A stretch of 64,000 bases of DNA, from assembly GCA_016706865.1 (NCBI GenBank), contig JADJIS010000003.1, positions 1,860,001 to 1,924,000 of the forward strand, read 5' to 3'. Both the position numbers and the translations under genes were made by a program. Under the pieces are notes generated by a model. The model was not told where the DNA came from. It saw only the letters and a program-made list of their open reading frames with translations, and made no database searches. The first letter of the stretch is position 1. Each line of letters begins with the position of its first letter. Source of the DNA: Bacteroidota bacterium (lineage in GTDB: Bacteria > Bacteroidota > Bacteroidia > Chitinophagales > BACL12). Below are positions 34,262-43,290 of this stretch, one piece after another.

Positions 34262-35494
34262 ATGCATTCGAGAGGACTCTTTTTTTTCAGTTTTATATTA
34301 GCGATAGAGATTTATGCGTATCAGGCGCTAATAACAGTATTTCCGGGGAATAACCTGCTTCCTTTTATTTACTTTGGTGGAACGGCTCTTATTTTTATGA
34401 GTATCCTGCTTTATTTTAATTTTAAGTTACAGGAAAAAATTAAAATTCCGCGCCAATTGTTGATGGCAATTTTCTTTTTATTATTTATTCCGAAAATTTT
34501 CACATCGCTTTTTTTGTTAATGGAAGATGCAGTGAGATTGATCAAATTAGGTGTGAATGGAGTAATATCGCTAATCGGAAACTCAGAATTTATCTTCGGC
34601 ACAAGCCGATCAGAAATTTGGAGTGTTATCGCACTTTCATTTGCCGCTGTATTAACGCTCACCTTTGTTTACGGGGCAATTTTTAATGTATATAATTATA
34701 AAATTCGAAAGGTTCCTGTGAAATTATTAAAACTTCCAAAAAATTTCAACGGATTAAAAGTGGTACAGATATCCGATATTCATTCCGGAAGTTTATCAGA
34801 TACTAAAGCAGTACAAAAAGCGGTAGATAAAATAAATGGATTAAACCCTGATCTTATGTTTTTTACCGGTGACCTTGTAAATAATATCGCAGCAGAAGCA
34901 GTGGATTTTGTGGAGATATTCGCCCAATTAAAAGCAGTGCACGGTGTGTATTCCATACTTGGAAATCACGATTACGGAGATTATATGTTATGGTCAAATC
35001 CTGAAGATAAAATTGCAAACCTGGAAACATTAAAAGACCTGCATAAGCAGATGGGATGGAGATTATTGCTCAACGAACATGTACAAATTGAAAAGGATGG
35101 AGAAAAAATTGTTGTTGCAGGAGTTGAAAACTGGTCGGCAAGAGGAAGATTCCATACTTATGGTAAATTAGAAAATGCATTAGACGGAATTCAGGATGCA
35201 TTTACTGTATTATTATTATCTCACGATCCATCTCATTGGGAAGCAGAAATTTTAGACCATCCGGCAAAAGTGGATATTACGTTTTCCGGACATACCCATG
35301 GAATGCAGTTTGGTTTTGAATTTTTGAATATAAAATGGAGCCCTGTTAAATATTTTTATAAACAATGGGCGGGATTATATTCCAAAAAAGAACAACATCT
35401 TTATGTGAACCGGGGTTTTGGAGTAATCGGATATCCTGGTAGGGTTGGGATTTTGCCTGAAATAACTTTATTCACTTTACACAGTGCAAACTAA
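34262..35494 (+). CDS. Membrane-anchored metallophosphoesterase
   Basis: 410 residues. The first ~140 residues hold four to five membrane helices. The C-terminal ~260 residues are a calcineurin-like phosphoesterase with all metal motifs: VVQISDIHSGS (D-x-H), FFTGDLVNN (GD), YSILGNHDYGDY (GNHD), LLLSHDPSHWE (H) and TFSGHTHGMQFG (GHxH). This is the YkuE/YpbG-like architecture, proposed to act on lipid-linked phosphates such as UDP-diacylglucosamine or other membrane substrates; the substrate here is unknown. Monocistronic or cotranscribed with the DinB gene 26 bp downstream. Confidence 0.9.
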   Translation: MHSRGLFFFSFILAIEIYAYQALITVFPGNNLLPFIYFGGTALIFMSILLYFNFKLQEKIKIPRQLLMAIFFLLFIPKIFTSLFLLMEDAVRLIKLGVNGVISLIGNSEFIFGTSRSEIWSVIALSFAAVLTLTFVYGAIFNVYNYKIRKVPVKLLKLPKNFNGLKVVQISDIHSGSLSDTKAVQKAVDKINGLNPDLMFFTGDLVNNIAAEAVDFVEIFAQLKAVHGVYSILGNHDYGDYMLWSNPEDKIANLETLKDLHKQMGWRLLLNEHVQIEKDGEKIVVAGVENWSARGRFHTYGKLENALDGIQDAFTVLLLSHDPSHWEAEILDHPAKVDITFSGHTHGMQFGFEFLNIKWSPVKYFYKQWAGLYSKKEQHLYVNRGFGVIGYPGRVGILPEITLFTLHSAN

Positions 35495-35520
35495 GATCAT
35501 TTTTTTAGTTAATTTGCACA

Positions 35521-36051
35521 ATGCAATCTATGCTGGAAAAACAATATCAGATTTTAGTAAATAATTATGATCAACTATTAAATTTATGTGAGAAGTTAAA
35601 CTACGCCGGTTTAAATGATCCCATTACAAGTGGCAAATGGTCGGTTGCACAAATACTTACACATATAAATATATCTATCAGTATTACTACAGCATATTTA
35701 GTAAAAAAAATTCAATATCCTGAAAAAATACCCAATACAAATTTTACCACAGGTTTGAGATCAGTTTTACTCAATGCAGCACTGAGAAGTGATATAAAGT
35801 TTAAAGCTCCGAAAGTTGTGAGTGCGGTTCCGGAAATCAATTCCATAGAAAAAATTGAATTTGAGTGGCAAACTCAAAAAAAGTTGCTTTTCGACCTTTT
35901 GGAGTCATTTCCTCCCCATTTACTCAATAAAGCAGTGTTTCGCCATCCTTTAGCCGGGCGAATAACCTTAAAACAGACCTTGGAATTCCTGAATTTGCAC
36001 CTTTTGCACCATAAAAGGCAGATAGAAAGCTACCTGAACGAACGAAAATAG
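35521..36051 (+). CDS. DinB-family protein
   Basis: 176 residues, a predicted four-helix bundle. Metal ligands expected for DinB_2: histidine in KWSVAQILTHINISIS (near residue 49) and the pair in LNLHLLHHKRQIESYL at the C-terminus. Many members are thiol transferases or putative nucleases of unknown substrate. It lies 26 bp after the metallophosphoesterase and may be cotranscribed, but a near-consensus box TTAATTTG (35509-35516) four nucleotides before ATG 35521 suggests its own leaderless transcript. Confidence 0.8.
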   Translation: MQSMLEKQYQILVNNYDQLLNLCEKLNYAGLNDPITSGKWSVAQILTHINISISITTAYLVKKIQYPEKIPNTNFTTGLRSVLLNAALRSDIKFKAPKVVSAVPEINSIEKIEFEWQTQKKLLFDLLESFPPHLLNKAVFRHPLAGRITLKQTLEFLNLHLLHHKRQIESYLNERK

Positions 36052-36076
36052 ATCAAAATTTGTATTAAAAAAACGG

Positions 36077-36084
36077 TAACTTTG
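36077..36084 (+). promoter_or_regulatory. Desaturase promoter -7 box TAACTTTG
   Basis: TAACTTTGCAG is a perfect -7 match, with its last base 45 nt upstream of ATG 36129; leader about 38 nt. Confidence 0.55.
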
Positions 36085-36128
36085 CAGACTCTTAAAAAAA
36101 AGTTAATCTAAAATATAAGTATAATAGC

Positions 36129-36869
36129 ATGACCATCTTCCTAATTTTTTTTATAGCTCATTGGTATCTTTCACTCTTTTGTCAAACTTTCTTCCTACAT
36201 CGTTATGCAGCACATAGTATGTTTACCATGTCGAAAGGTTGGGAAAAATTCTTTTATATACTTACCTGGTTAACACAAGGGTCTTCTTATTTAAGCCCTT
36301 ATGCTTATGGTATTTTACACAGATTGCACCATGCTTTTACCGATACGGAAGAAGATCCACATTCACCGAGTTATACAAAAGGATTGTTTCCGTTGATGTG
36401 GAAGACCAAAATAATCTATAACGATATTGAAAACTATCGACTCAAGGTAGATGAAAAATTCATGAAAAACCTCCCAATGTGGCGCAGTTTTGACCATTTT
36501 GCAAGTAGTCGTTTAAGCCGTTTGGGTTGGGTCGCGATTTACATTGTTATTTATGCATTTATCGCTACACAATGGTGGATGTGGTTATTATTACCAATAA
36601 CTATACTTACCGGTCCGGTTCATGGTGCCATCATCAATTATTTTGCACATAAATATGGCTACAGGAATTTCGATACGCCTGATACATCCAAGAATTTCTT
36701 ACCTATTGATCTTATTATGATGGGTGAGAGTTATCACAATAATCATCATAAATTATTGGCCAGACCTAATTTTGGAATCAAATGGTTCGAAATTGATCCT
36801 ACTTATCCTGTTATACGATTGTTAAGTGCGCTTAAAGTGATCAGGCTGAATCAGGAACCGCAACCCTGA
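36129..36869 (+). CDS. Acyl-CoA/acyl-lipid fatty acid desaturase
   Basis: 246 residues, di-iron membrane desaturase of the stearoyl-CoA delta-9 type. Introduces a double bond into membrane fatty acids. The three histidine boxes are present: FFLHRYAAHSMF (box 1), LHRLHHAFTDTEEDPHSP (box 2) and GESYHNNHHKLLARP (box 3). Four membrane helices; somewhat shorter than 300-residue relatives at the N-terminus, yet nothing essential is lost. Its promoter has a typical box. The large outer-membrane gene follows downstream on the same strand. Confidence 0.9.
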   Translation: MTIFLIFFIAHWYLSLFCQTFFLHRYAAHSMFTMSKGWEKFFYILTWLTQGSSYLSPYAYGILHRLHHAFTDTEEDPHSPSYTKGLFPLMWKTKIIYNDIENYRLKVDEKFMKNLPMWRSFDHFASSRLSRLGWVAIYIVIYAFIATQWWMWLLLPITILTGPVHGAIINYFAHKYGYRNFDTPDTSKNFLPIDLIMMGESYHNNHHKLLARPNFGIKWFEIDPTYPVIRLLSALKVIRLNQEPQP

Positions 36870-36971
36870 TACAAGATTCCCGGCTTTTTATTCGTTTCCT
36901 GTCAAGGGTTTATCTTTACCATAAAAAGACAGGGTATTTACAGAACAACGAAAATATTATTAGGAATACTT

Positions 36972-39900
36972 TTGCTTTTCACGTCCTGTGATCTGTTTGC
37001 TCAAAGCAGTAATGAAAGAAAAAAGATCATAGTAGTTTCCAATAATTTAATTACTCTCGACAGTCTGAGTATTATTCCGGGTTCTGTAATTATAAAACAA
37101 GAAACAGGAATCAACGAATCAGATTCACTTCCTATTTATAGAACAATTGATTCTTCCCTTTATACTATAGATCACTTTCATTCTACAATACAATTTTCTG
37201 AAAAAACTACCGGTCAGGTTTTAATTGAATATAAAGTATTTCCTTATTTATTTACAAAAAAATATTTTAATAAGAACCCCGACTTATTCGACAGTGCAAA
37301 TATTAATCTTACCCCCTACTCTGTTTCTTTAACGAATATTGATCCCTATTTAAATATTACGGGGCTCGATTATTCAGGAAGTTTTGCCCGAGGTATTTCC
37401 TTCGGGAATAACCAGGATATCGTTGTTAATTCGAATTTCAATCTCCAGATGAATGGTAAATTACAGAATGATGTAAATATCAATGCCTCTATTACGGATA
37501 ACAATATTCCCATTCAACCAGAAGGTAATACACAACAGCTGCAGGAATTTGATAAAGTTTTTATACAACTATCAAAAAATAAACAAACACTAACCATGGG
37601 TGATTACGAAATTTATAAACCCAAAAGTTATTTTTTAAATTATTATAAAAAGTTGCAAGGCGTGAGTTATTCGGGAGGATTTGACCTTGAAAATAAAGGG
37701 AGTTTAACCACCGGATTAAACCTTGCAGTAGCAAAAGGTATTTATGCAAAACAAGACCTGACCATTTTGGAAGGAAACCAAGGTCCTTATAAATTAAAAG
37801 GGAACAATGGAGAAACATTTATTATAATTCTTGCGGGCACAGAAAGAGTTTATATCGACGGTAAATTAATGGTGAGAGGTTCTGAGAACGACTATATTAT
37901 TGATTATAATGCGGGGGAAATTACGTTTACACCTAACGTATTACTTACAAAGGATAAAAGGGTTCAAGTGGAATTTGAATATTCCGATAAAAATTACTTC
38001 AGAACATTGGTATTTTCCGGATCAGAATATACTTCCGAAAATGAAAAGTTAAAGTTAAGATTAAATATATATGCCGAACAGGATAGCAAAAATCAGCCAC
38101 TTGATCAAACGATAGACTCATTTGACAAAAGTATTTTAGAAGCAGTAGGTGATTCTGTTCAATATGCATTTTCTTCAGGTATAGATACTATTGCATTCGA
38201 TGCTTCGCGAATTATGTATAAAATGGTGGATAGTCTTGGATTTGATTCAGTATTTGTTTATTCCGCAAATCCGGATTCTGCTAAATATGTACTTTCTTTC
38301 ACCGAACTTGGATTAAATAATGGAAATTATATTCAGAGTGCAACTTTTGCAAATGGCCGCGTATATACCTGGGTAGCTCCTATAGCAGGAATACCACAGG
38401 GTTATGCAGAACCTGTAATACTATTAAATGCTCCGAAAAAATCGCAAATGGTTACGGCTGCAGCGGATTATAGAATAAATGAGAATAATTTTATTACCGG
38501 GGAAATTGCTGTCACAAATAATGATGTAAATACTTTCAGTGATATTAATAATGCCGACAACTCTGCTCTTGCATATAGAACTGAATATCAAAACCTACAT
38601 AAATTCAGTGAAAAAACAATACTCAGTAGTTCCGTTAATTACGAATTCACTGAGATGAATTTCGCTCCTCCAGAAAGGTACCGGCCAGTAGAATTTAATC
38701 GCGATTGGAATATTTTTTCAACGGAAAAAACGAACGAACATTATACCAATGCCAATTTTAATTTAGCAGGCGGTGATATCTGGAATATAGGATTACAATC
38801 TTCTGCATTCATAAGAGAAAAAAATTACACCGGTTTTTTACAGGCACTTAAAGGAACCGTTGAAACTAAACAATGGATAATTAATGCCAGCAGCAGTTAT
38901 TTGAACAGCAATGCAGATACGATCCAATCGAATTTCCTCCGGCCTAACTTATCTGTTGCAAAAATTTTTCCTGCAATAAATTATTGGAAATTAGGTATTA
39001 ATTATGAAGGAGAACACAACAATGTATATTCCGAATCTGATTCCTTATTAAGTAATAGTTTTTATTACGATCAGTTTAAATATTTTATTTCCAATGCAGA
39101 TACCGCTGTAAATAAATTTTATGCCGATGTAATTATGCGCAACGACCGATTACCGGTAAACGGTAAATTTGCCGATATAACCAGAGGAAACACTTACACC
39201 TTGAGCGGTGCATTAAATGAAAATGTAAATAATAGAATTTCCTGGCAACTATCCTATAGAAATTTAGAAATAGTAGATACCAGTTTAACCTTTTTAGAAC
39301 CTGAAAAATCATTATTGGGAAGATTACAAAATGCTTTCGTCATCAAAAAAGGATTAATTACCTCTGATATTTTTTATGAATTAGGAACGGGACAGGAACC
39401 TAAAAAAGAATACACATTTATTGAAGTGGAACCTGGAGTGGGTAATTATACCTGGAATGATTATAACACTAATGCTATTCCGGAATTAAATGAGTTTGAA
39501 ATTGCAGCATTTGCTGATGAGGGAAACTATATTCAGGTTTTTATACCCACGGATGAATATATCCAGTCGAATGTCAGCAATTTTAATTATGCTATCGGAC
39601 TAAATCCCAAGGTGCTTTTATTTAACAAACCTGGATTTGCAGGTTTTATAGGAAAATTTGCCGCGCAATCATCGCTTCAATTAACCAGAAAGGTTTTGGA
39701 CGATCAGAGTTTTAATTCATATGTCCCCTTTACAATAATTGATGATAGTTTACTGGTTAGTTCCAATATGTATTGGTTAAATACAATTTATTTCAATCGC
39801 TCTTCTCCTAAGTTTGGAATTGATTATTCTTATTTAGAGAATTTCAGTAAGCAGGTTATTACTATCGGACCTGAAAGCAGAGGAAAAGCAGAACATAAGA

Positions 39901-40403
39901 TCAACATGCGATACAAAATAGCCACACCTTTTACATTAAATCTGGCCTATACAAATGGTAACAAATTATTGATCTCCGAAGCATTTATGGAAAAAAATTA
40001 TACCATCCCCTATTTTACAATTGAACCAAAATTAACCTACATAAAAGGTTCTGTTTTCAGAACTTCTGTATTTTATCAATATACAAAAAGCGATAACACC
40101 GAAGGCGTGGAAAATTTATTGAGTCACGAATTTACGTTTGATATCAGATATAATGTGGTATCAAAAAGCACCATCACTTCTAAAATTTCGTTGGTAAATA
40201 TTAAGTTCAATGGTATTGAGGATTCCCCTGTGGGATATGCAATATTGGAAGGATTACAAGATGGAAACAATATTTTATGGAATTTGAACATTGACAGAAA
40301 ACTTTCTGCCATTCTTCAATTAACAGTATCCTATGAAGGAAGAAAAACCGGTGATAGCGATATTACACATTTGGGGAGATTGCAGATGAGGGCAGTGTTT
40401 TGA
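36972..40403 (+). CDS. Very large outer-membrane protein related to a SprA-like family; non-ATG start
   Basis: At least 1143 residues. After a signal peptide comes a conserved N-terminal region: LDYSGSFARGISFGNNQDIVVNSNFNLQMNGKLQ, ITDNNIPIQPEGNTQQLQEFDKVFIQL, and GDYEIYKPKSYFLNYYKKLQGVSYSG. These motifs also characterise the SprA group of Bacteroidota outer-membrane proteins. The remainder is rich in amphipathic strands with aromatic girdles and ends QMRAVF, so a big barrel is likely. No ATG suits the start: TTG 36972 is the first usual start codon but cuts the signal peptide to LFTSCDLFAQ. In-frame codons upstream read YRTTKILLGILLLFTSC from ATT 36936, a complete signal peptide. Coordinates follow the TTG. 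Confidence 0.75.
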   Translation: MLFTSCDLFAQSSNERKKIIVVSNNLITLDSLSIIPGSVIIKQETGINESDSLPIYRTIDSSLYTIDHFHSTIQFSEKTTGQVLIEYKVFPYLFTKKYFNKNPDLFDSANINLTPYSVSLTNIDPYLNITGLDYSGSFARGISFGNNQDIVVNSNFNLQMNGKLQNDVNINASITDNNIPIQPEGNTQQLQEFDKVFIQLSKNKQTLTMGDYEIYKPKSYFLNYYKKLQGVSYSGGFDLENKGSLTTGLNLAVAKGIYAKQDLTILEGNQGPYKLKGNNGETFIIILAGTERVYIDGKLMVRGSENDYIIDYNAGEITFTPNVLLTKDKRVQVEFEYSDKNYFRTLVFSGSEYTSENEKLKLRLNIYAEQDSKNQPLDQTIDSFDKSILEAVGDSVQYAFSSGIDTIAFDASRIMYKMVDSLGFDSVFVYSANPDSAKYVLSFTELGLNNGNYIQSATFANGRVYTWVAPIAGIPQGYAEPVILLNAPKKSQMVTAAADYRINENNFITGEIAVTNNDVNTFSDINNADNSALAYRTEYQNLHKFSEKTILSSSVNYEFTEMNFAPPERYRPVEFNRDWNIFSTEKTNEHYTNANFNLAGGDIWNIGLQSSAFIREKNYTGFLQALKGTVETKQWIINASSSYLNSNADTIQSNFLRPNLSVAKIFPAINYWKLGINYEGEHNNVYSESDSLLSNSFYYDQFKYFISNADTAVNKFYADVIMRNDRLPVNGKFADITRGNTYTLSGALNENVNNRISWQLSYRNLEIVDTSLTFLEPEKSLLGRLQNAFVIKKGLITSDIFYELGTGQEPKKEYTFIEVEPGVGNYTWNDYNTNAIPELNEFEIAAFADEGNYIQVFIPTDEYIQSNVSNFNYAIGLNPKVLLFNKPGFAGFIGKFAAQSSLQLTRKVLDDQSFNSYVPFTIIDDSLLVSSNMYWLNTIYFNRSSPKFGIDYSYLENFSKQVITIGPESRGKAEHKINMRYKIATPFTLNLAYTNGNKLLISEAFMEKNYTIPYFTIEPKLTYIKGSVFRTSVFYQYTKSDNTEGVENLLSHEFTFDIRYNVVSKSTITSKISLVNIKFNGIEDSPVGYAILEGLQDGNNILWNLNIDRKLSAILQLTVSYEGRKTGDSDITHLGRLQMRAVF

Positions 40404-40692
40404 AAATGTACCAATGAAATAAATTTACCAATGTACCAATGAACAGCCGGGCTCCTACCAATCCGCAGCGACGGATCAAATTTCTAGACTAATTAATTAA
40501 CAAATGAAACGGTTTAGATGGCCTCAATGATTTTGGAAACTGTGAGGTCTAAGGGATCAGAATGAAGTAGGAAAGAATGCAAGAATTAAAAAAAGAGGAA
40601 CGCCGATGGCGCAGATTGAGCGGATTTAACGGATTAAAAAAGGATTAAAGAAATGAAATTGGAAATTATGTTTACAAGAGATAACTTTAACT
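40404..40692. repeat. Intergenic microsatellites and dispersed repeat
   Basis: Contains accaatgaaataaatttaccaatgtaccaatgaac-type units (40408-40444). It also contains a dispersed phrase gaacgccgatggcgcagatt followed by gagcggatttaacggatt and aaaaaaggattaaa (40599-40650), of the kind scattered between genes in many Bacteroidota. No gene seen. Confidence 0.55.
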
Positions 40693-41376
40693 ATGGTTAC
40701 TGATAAAAATGGGGAAATAGAACTAAAAAAAATGGATGTTTATTATCTAAAGTCTGATTTGTCATTCCATTATAAAAAAAACAGGGAATTAATTGTTGAC
40801 CTGCTTCGAATTAAACATTTATTAAAATTAAATGGTAAAATATCAGCAGAGGAAATAAGTATTCTGGAGTTGGGTTTAAGACATAGTTGGTATGAAATTT
40901 ACAACCAAATTGCAGGCCTTATAGTTAGTCAATTTTATACTTATCTTAAAATACAAGAGCTTTGTTTACAGTTAATGAAGGACAAACATTCGAAAATAAG
41001 ATGTAATATCTTTGAAATATTACTATTCAAACTTAAAAAGTCAGTTTCCAACGAATTCATTAAAAAAGCATTAGAAGATAAAAGTATAAGGGTTGTAGAA
41101 GTTGGAATTGAATATATTGAACTCAATGACCTTGCAAATTTTATCCCGGAATTAAATAAATTAAAGAATAAATTTCCAAAAAATAAAAAATCTATAGAAA
41201 ATTCCATAAACTTCATTTCTAATGGCTATATAACAGAAGAAGATTCAGAAAACCCGGATTTAGTATGGATAACCCTAAAACATAAAAACACATATCATAG
41301 CCGAAGTTTTCAAAAAAAGATCGTCACAAATAAATTAATTTCCTCTTTTCTAATGGACATCCAAAAAACGCTATAG
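40693..41376 (+). CDS. Hypothetical protein, helical-repeat-like
   Basis: 227 residues, not recognised. No signal peptide or membrane helix. The middle (LELGLRHSWYEIYNQIAGLIVSQ; KDKHSKIRCNIFEILLFKL; LEDKSIRVVEVGIEYIEL) looks like three to four HEAT-like helical hairpins, so a scaffold or binding role is possible. Lysine- and isoleucine-rich; AT content is higher than in neighbouring genes. It stands alone between repeat-rich intergenic stretches, which would be compatible with an acquired accessory gene. Confidence 0.6.
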   Translation: MVTDKNGEIELKKMDVYYLKSDLSFHYKKNRELIVDLLRIKHLLKLNGKISAEEISILELGLRHSWYEIYNQIAGLIVSQFYTYLKIQELCLQLMKDKHSKIRCNIFEILLFKLKKSVSNEFIKKALEDKSIRVVEVGIEYIELNDLANFIPELNKLKNKFPKNKKSIENSINFISNGYITEEDSENPDLVWITLKHKNTYHSRSFQKKIVTNKLISSFLMDIQKTL

Positions 41377-41589
41377 AAAATGAATATGCCTGTAAAATGA
41401 TTTTTTGACATTTACTCTGCTAAAAATATCGGAATAACTAATCCATCATTTATATTCTTATCCTATGGATAAATGCAAAATTTAGGTTGCAAAAACAAAT
41501 TGTAAAGTTTTCATCATTTAATATTTCTTAACATTTTTATTCTCCTAATTTCTATATTTTGGCTCTTTAAAAACTCAAAAAAATATATT

Positions 41590-41973
41590 ATGGATGCAAA
41601 TGTAAACTCAATTAACTGGTTTGAAATATCTGTAGCAGATCTCGACCGGGCCCAAAAATTTTATGAAACAATTTTTGACATCAAAATGGAAAGAATGGAT
41701 ATGCCGGATATGCCGATGTCCATGTTTCCTTCAAACCCGGGAAGCGGAAAAGTGAATGGTGGATTAGTGCAAAGTGAAATGCATAAACCAAGTGCGGATG
41801 GAGTGAAAATTTATTTGAACGGAGATCCTGATCTTCAATCTGCACTCGATAAAGTTACCGATGCAGGTGGCCAAATTATTATGCCTAAAACAGACATTGG
41901 ACAAGGTTTCGGATTTATGGCATTTTTTATAGATACGGAAGGGAATGTAATAGGATTACATTCCAATGGATAA
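41590..41973 (+). CDS. VOC superfamily protein (glyoxalase/bleomycin-resistance fold)
   Basis: 127 residues, one VOC module pair: INWFEISVADLDRAQKFYETIF at the N-terminus, the central GGLVQSE, and the second half IYLNGDPDLQSALDKVTDAGGQIIMPKTDIG ending GFMAFFIDTEGNVIGLHSN. This form (E at the final metal position replaced by a GLHSN ending) is the widespread short VOC group of unknown substrate; it is not demonstrably glyoxalase I. Flanked downstream by a strong bidirectional terminator. Confidence 0.88.
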   Translation: MDANVNSINWFEISVADLDRAQKFYETIFDIKMERMDMPDMPMSMFPSNPGSGKVNGGLVQSEMHKPSADGVKIYLNGDPDLQSALDKVTDAGGQIIMPKTDIGQGFGFMAFFIDTEGNVIGLHSNG

Positions 41974-41994
41974 ACAATCTTCGCAGAAAAATTC

Positions 41995-42027
41995 AAATAA
42001 AAAATCCGGGGTTCCGGATTTTTTATT
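41995..42027. terminator. Bidirectional intrinsic terminator
   Basis: aaaaaatccgg-ggtt-ccggatttttt is a near-perfect palindrome with A/T tracts on both sides. It lies between the convergent VOC and AhpD-like genes and can serve both. Confidence 0.9.
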
Positions 42028-42037
42028 TACATAAATT

Positions 42038-42607
42038 TCATTCTTTACTCATTAAAACCATATTATCTTTTCTCAAATAACCCTCTTCTGCCATTCGCTT
42101 GGAAGCGTCTTTATAACTCTCCGGATCTTTGTCGGCCCAGGTATTTAATCCGTCCACATATCTGTTATACATACAAAATGTTGCAGCTATAAGCACAGTA
42201 TCATGAATTTCCTTATCTGTGGCATTTAAACTTTTTGCAAGATCAATATCTTCCTGAGTTACCGATTTTCCACTTATTTGCACCTTGCCTGCGATTTGCA
42301 ATAAGGCTTTTAATTTTTCTGAAATAATCGGAACATCCTGAGGGTGCTTTTTAATATGTTCAATTTCTTCCAGGGAAGCCTTAAGATGGTGTGCAGCAGC
42401 TGCACCATGCGATAACTGACAAAAAGTGCAATCGTTTTTACCGGAAACATATGTTGCTATTAATTCCCTTTCACCTTTACTCAATGTTGAATTATCACTG
42501 TGTAATAAAGTATTGGCCAACAACAATAATGGATAGGCACTTTCGGGACTATAATTTAACAAACCCCGTATTCCGGGATGCGGGTTATTTAATTCGATGT
42601 ATGCCAT
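42038..42607 (-). CDS. Carboxymuconolactone decarboxylase/AhpD-like peroxidase family protein
   Basis: 189 residues, helical. Redox motif KNDCTFCQLSHGAAAAHHL (C-x2-C with histidine four residues on, near residues 56-63), the AhpD-like active site. Preceded by LSKGERELIATYVSG, typical of the peroxidase-related (PxRP/uncharacterized peroxidase-related) group. It probably reduces peroxides with a thiol partner; partner not known. A promoter box TAAGTTTG ends 12 nt before ATG 42607. Confidence 0.88.
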   Translation of the reverse strand: MAYIELNNPHPGIRGLLNYSPESAYPLLLLANTLLHSDNSTLSKGERELIATYVSGKNDCTFCQLSHGAAAAHHLKASLEEIEHIKKHPQDVPIISEKLKALLQIAGKVQISGKSVTQEDIDLAKSLNATDKEIHDTVLIAATFCMYNRYVDGLNTWADKDPESYKDASKRMAEEGYLRKDNMVLMSKE

Positions 42608-42619
42608 GATTTTTTACGA

Positions 42620-42627
42620 CAAACTTA
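42620..42627 (-). promoter_or_regulatory. AhpD-like gene promoter -7 box TAAGTTTG
   Basis: Minus-strand TAAGTTTG matches TAnnTTTG and ends 12 nt before ATG 42607; leader of about five nucleotides. Confidence 0.45.
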
Positions 42628-42719
42628 ATGAAGATGGGGTGGATCAGCATGAGATTTACAGTATTTTTGAAAAAGTAGCGGGTATTGAGTATGTAGTATA
42701 TAGATACAAACATTTGAAC

Positions 42720-43290
42720 TTTAGTAAACCATAAAGCAAAAGTCAACAGTAAACAGTGGGCAGTCAACAGTTTGTAACATTGGAGATTAATTCTCCGAAA
42801 TAAACTTTGATTTGAATAAAAACGTGAACTAAAGCTCCGATTTGGGGCTGGGGGCCAAATAACAATCAAAAAATAAAAAATAACAATCGGATCGCAACCC
42901 TGGAACTTTTGCAAACCATGTAAACACAAAGAAAATAAAGAATCCGCCAGTTGTCGGACAGGTATCGAACAAGGAATAAAGAACCTGTCTGCCTGCAATC
43001 GCGAGGCAGGCATTAATCGGATCGACAACCGTAAGTATCCGATCCGTTTTAATAGAGGGTAATAATAAATAACAATCAAAAAATAAAAAACTTTAATCGG
43101 ATTGACAACCCGAAGATATTCCTCCGTAGGAAACCTTGCTAACACCGCTAACCTTGTAACTTTTACAACCCTAGGAAACTTTCCATGTGAGCTGTGAATG
43201 GTCAGTGGTGAGTGAACCCAACCAAGAACTCAGAACGCAGAACTGAAACATGTAGTGATCGACGCAGGAGATCTACTACATGTCAGAACA
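42720..43290. repeat. Composite dispersed repeat block, copy 3 (reverse orientation)
   Basis: Non-coding block. Modules: an inverted single copy of the 102-bp core (cagtgggcagtcaacagttt then gtaacattggaga, 42750-42795); gggggccaaataacaatc (42850); atcggatcgcaaccctgg and gcaaaccatgtaaac (42888-42926); a GC hairpin tgcctgc...gcaggcatt (42989-43013); a second atcggattgacaacccg (43101); aaccttgtaac (43151); gtgaatggtcagtggtgagt (43195); agaactcagaacgcagaact (43226-43245); and atcgacgcaggagatc (43259-43274) directly before the ychF stop. An open frame of 186 codons crosses it, but it is made of repeats and is not called. Confidence 0.65.

Noticed and set aside
42585..43145. 186-codon open frame on the minus strand
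   Set aside because: It overlaps the start of the AhpD-like gene and is built from dispersed repeats. Its FQGCDPI..FYFLIVI segment also appears in a frame at 4232-4492, showing shared non-coding repeats, not a shared protein.
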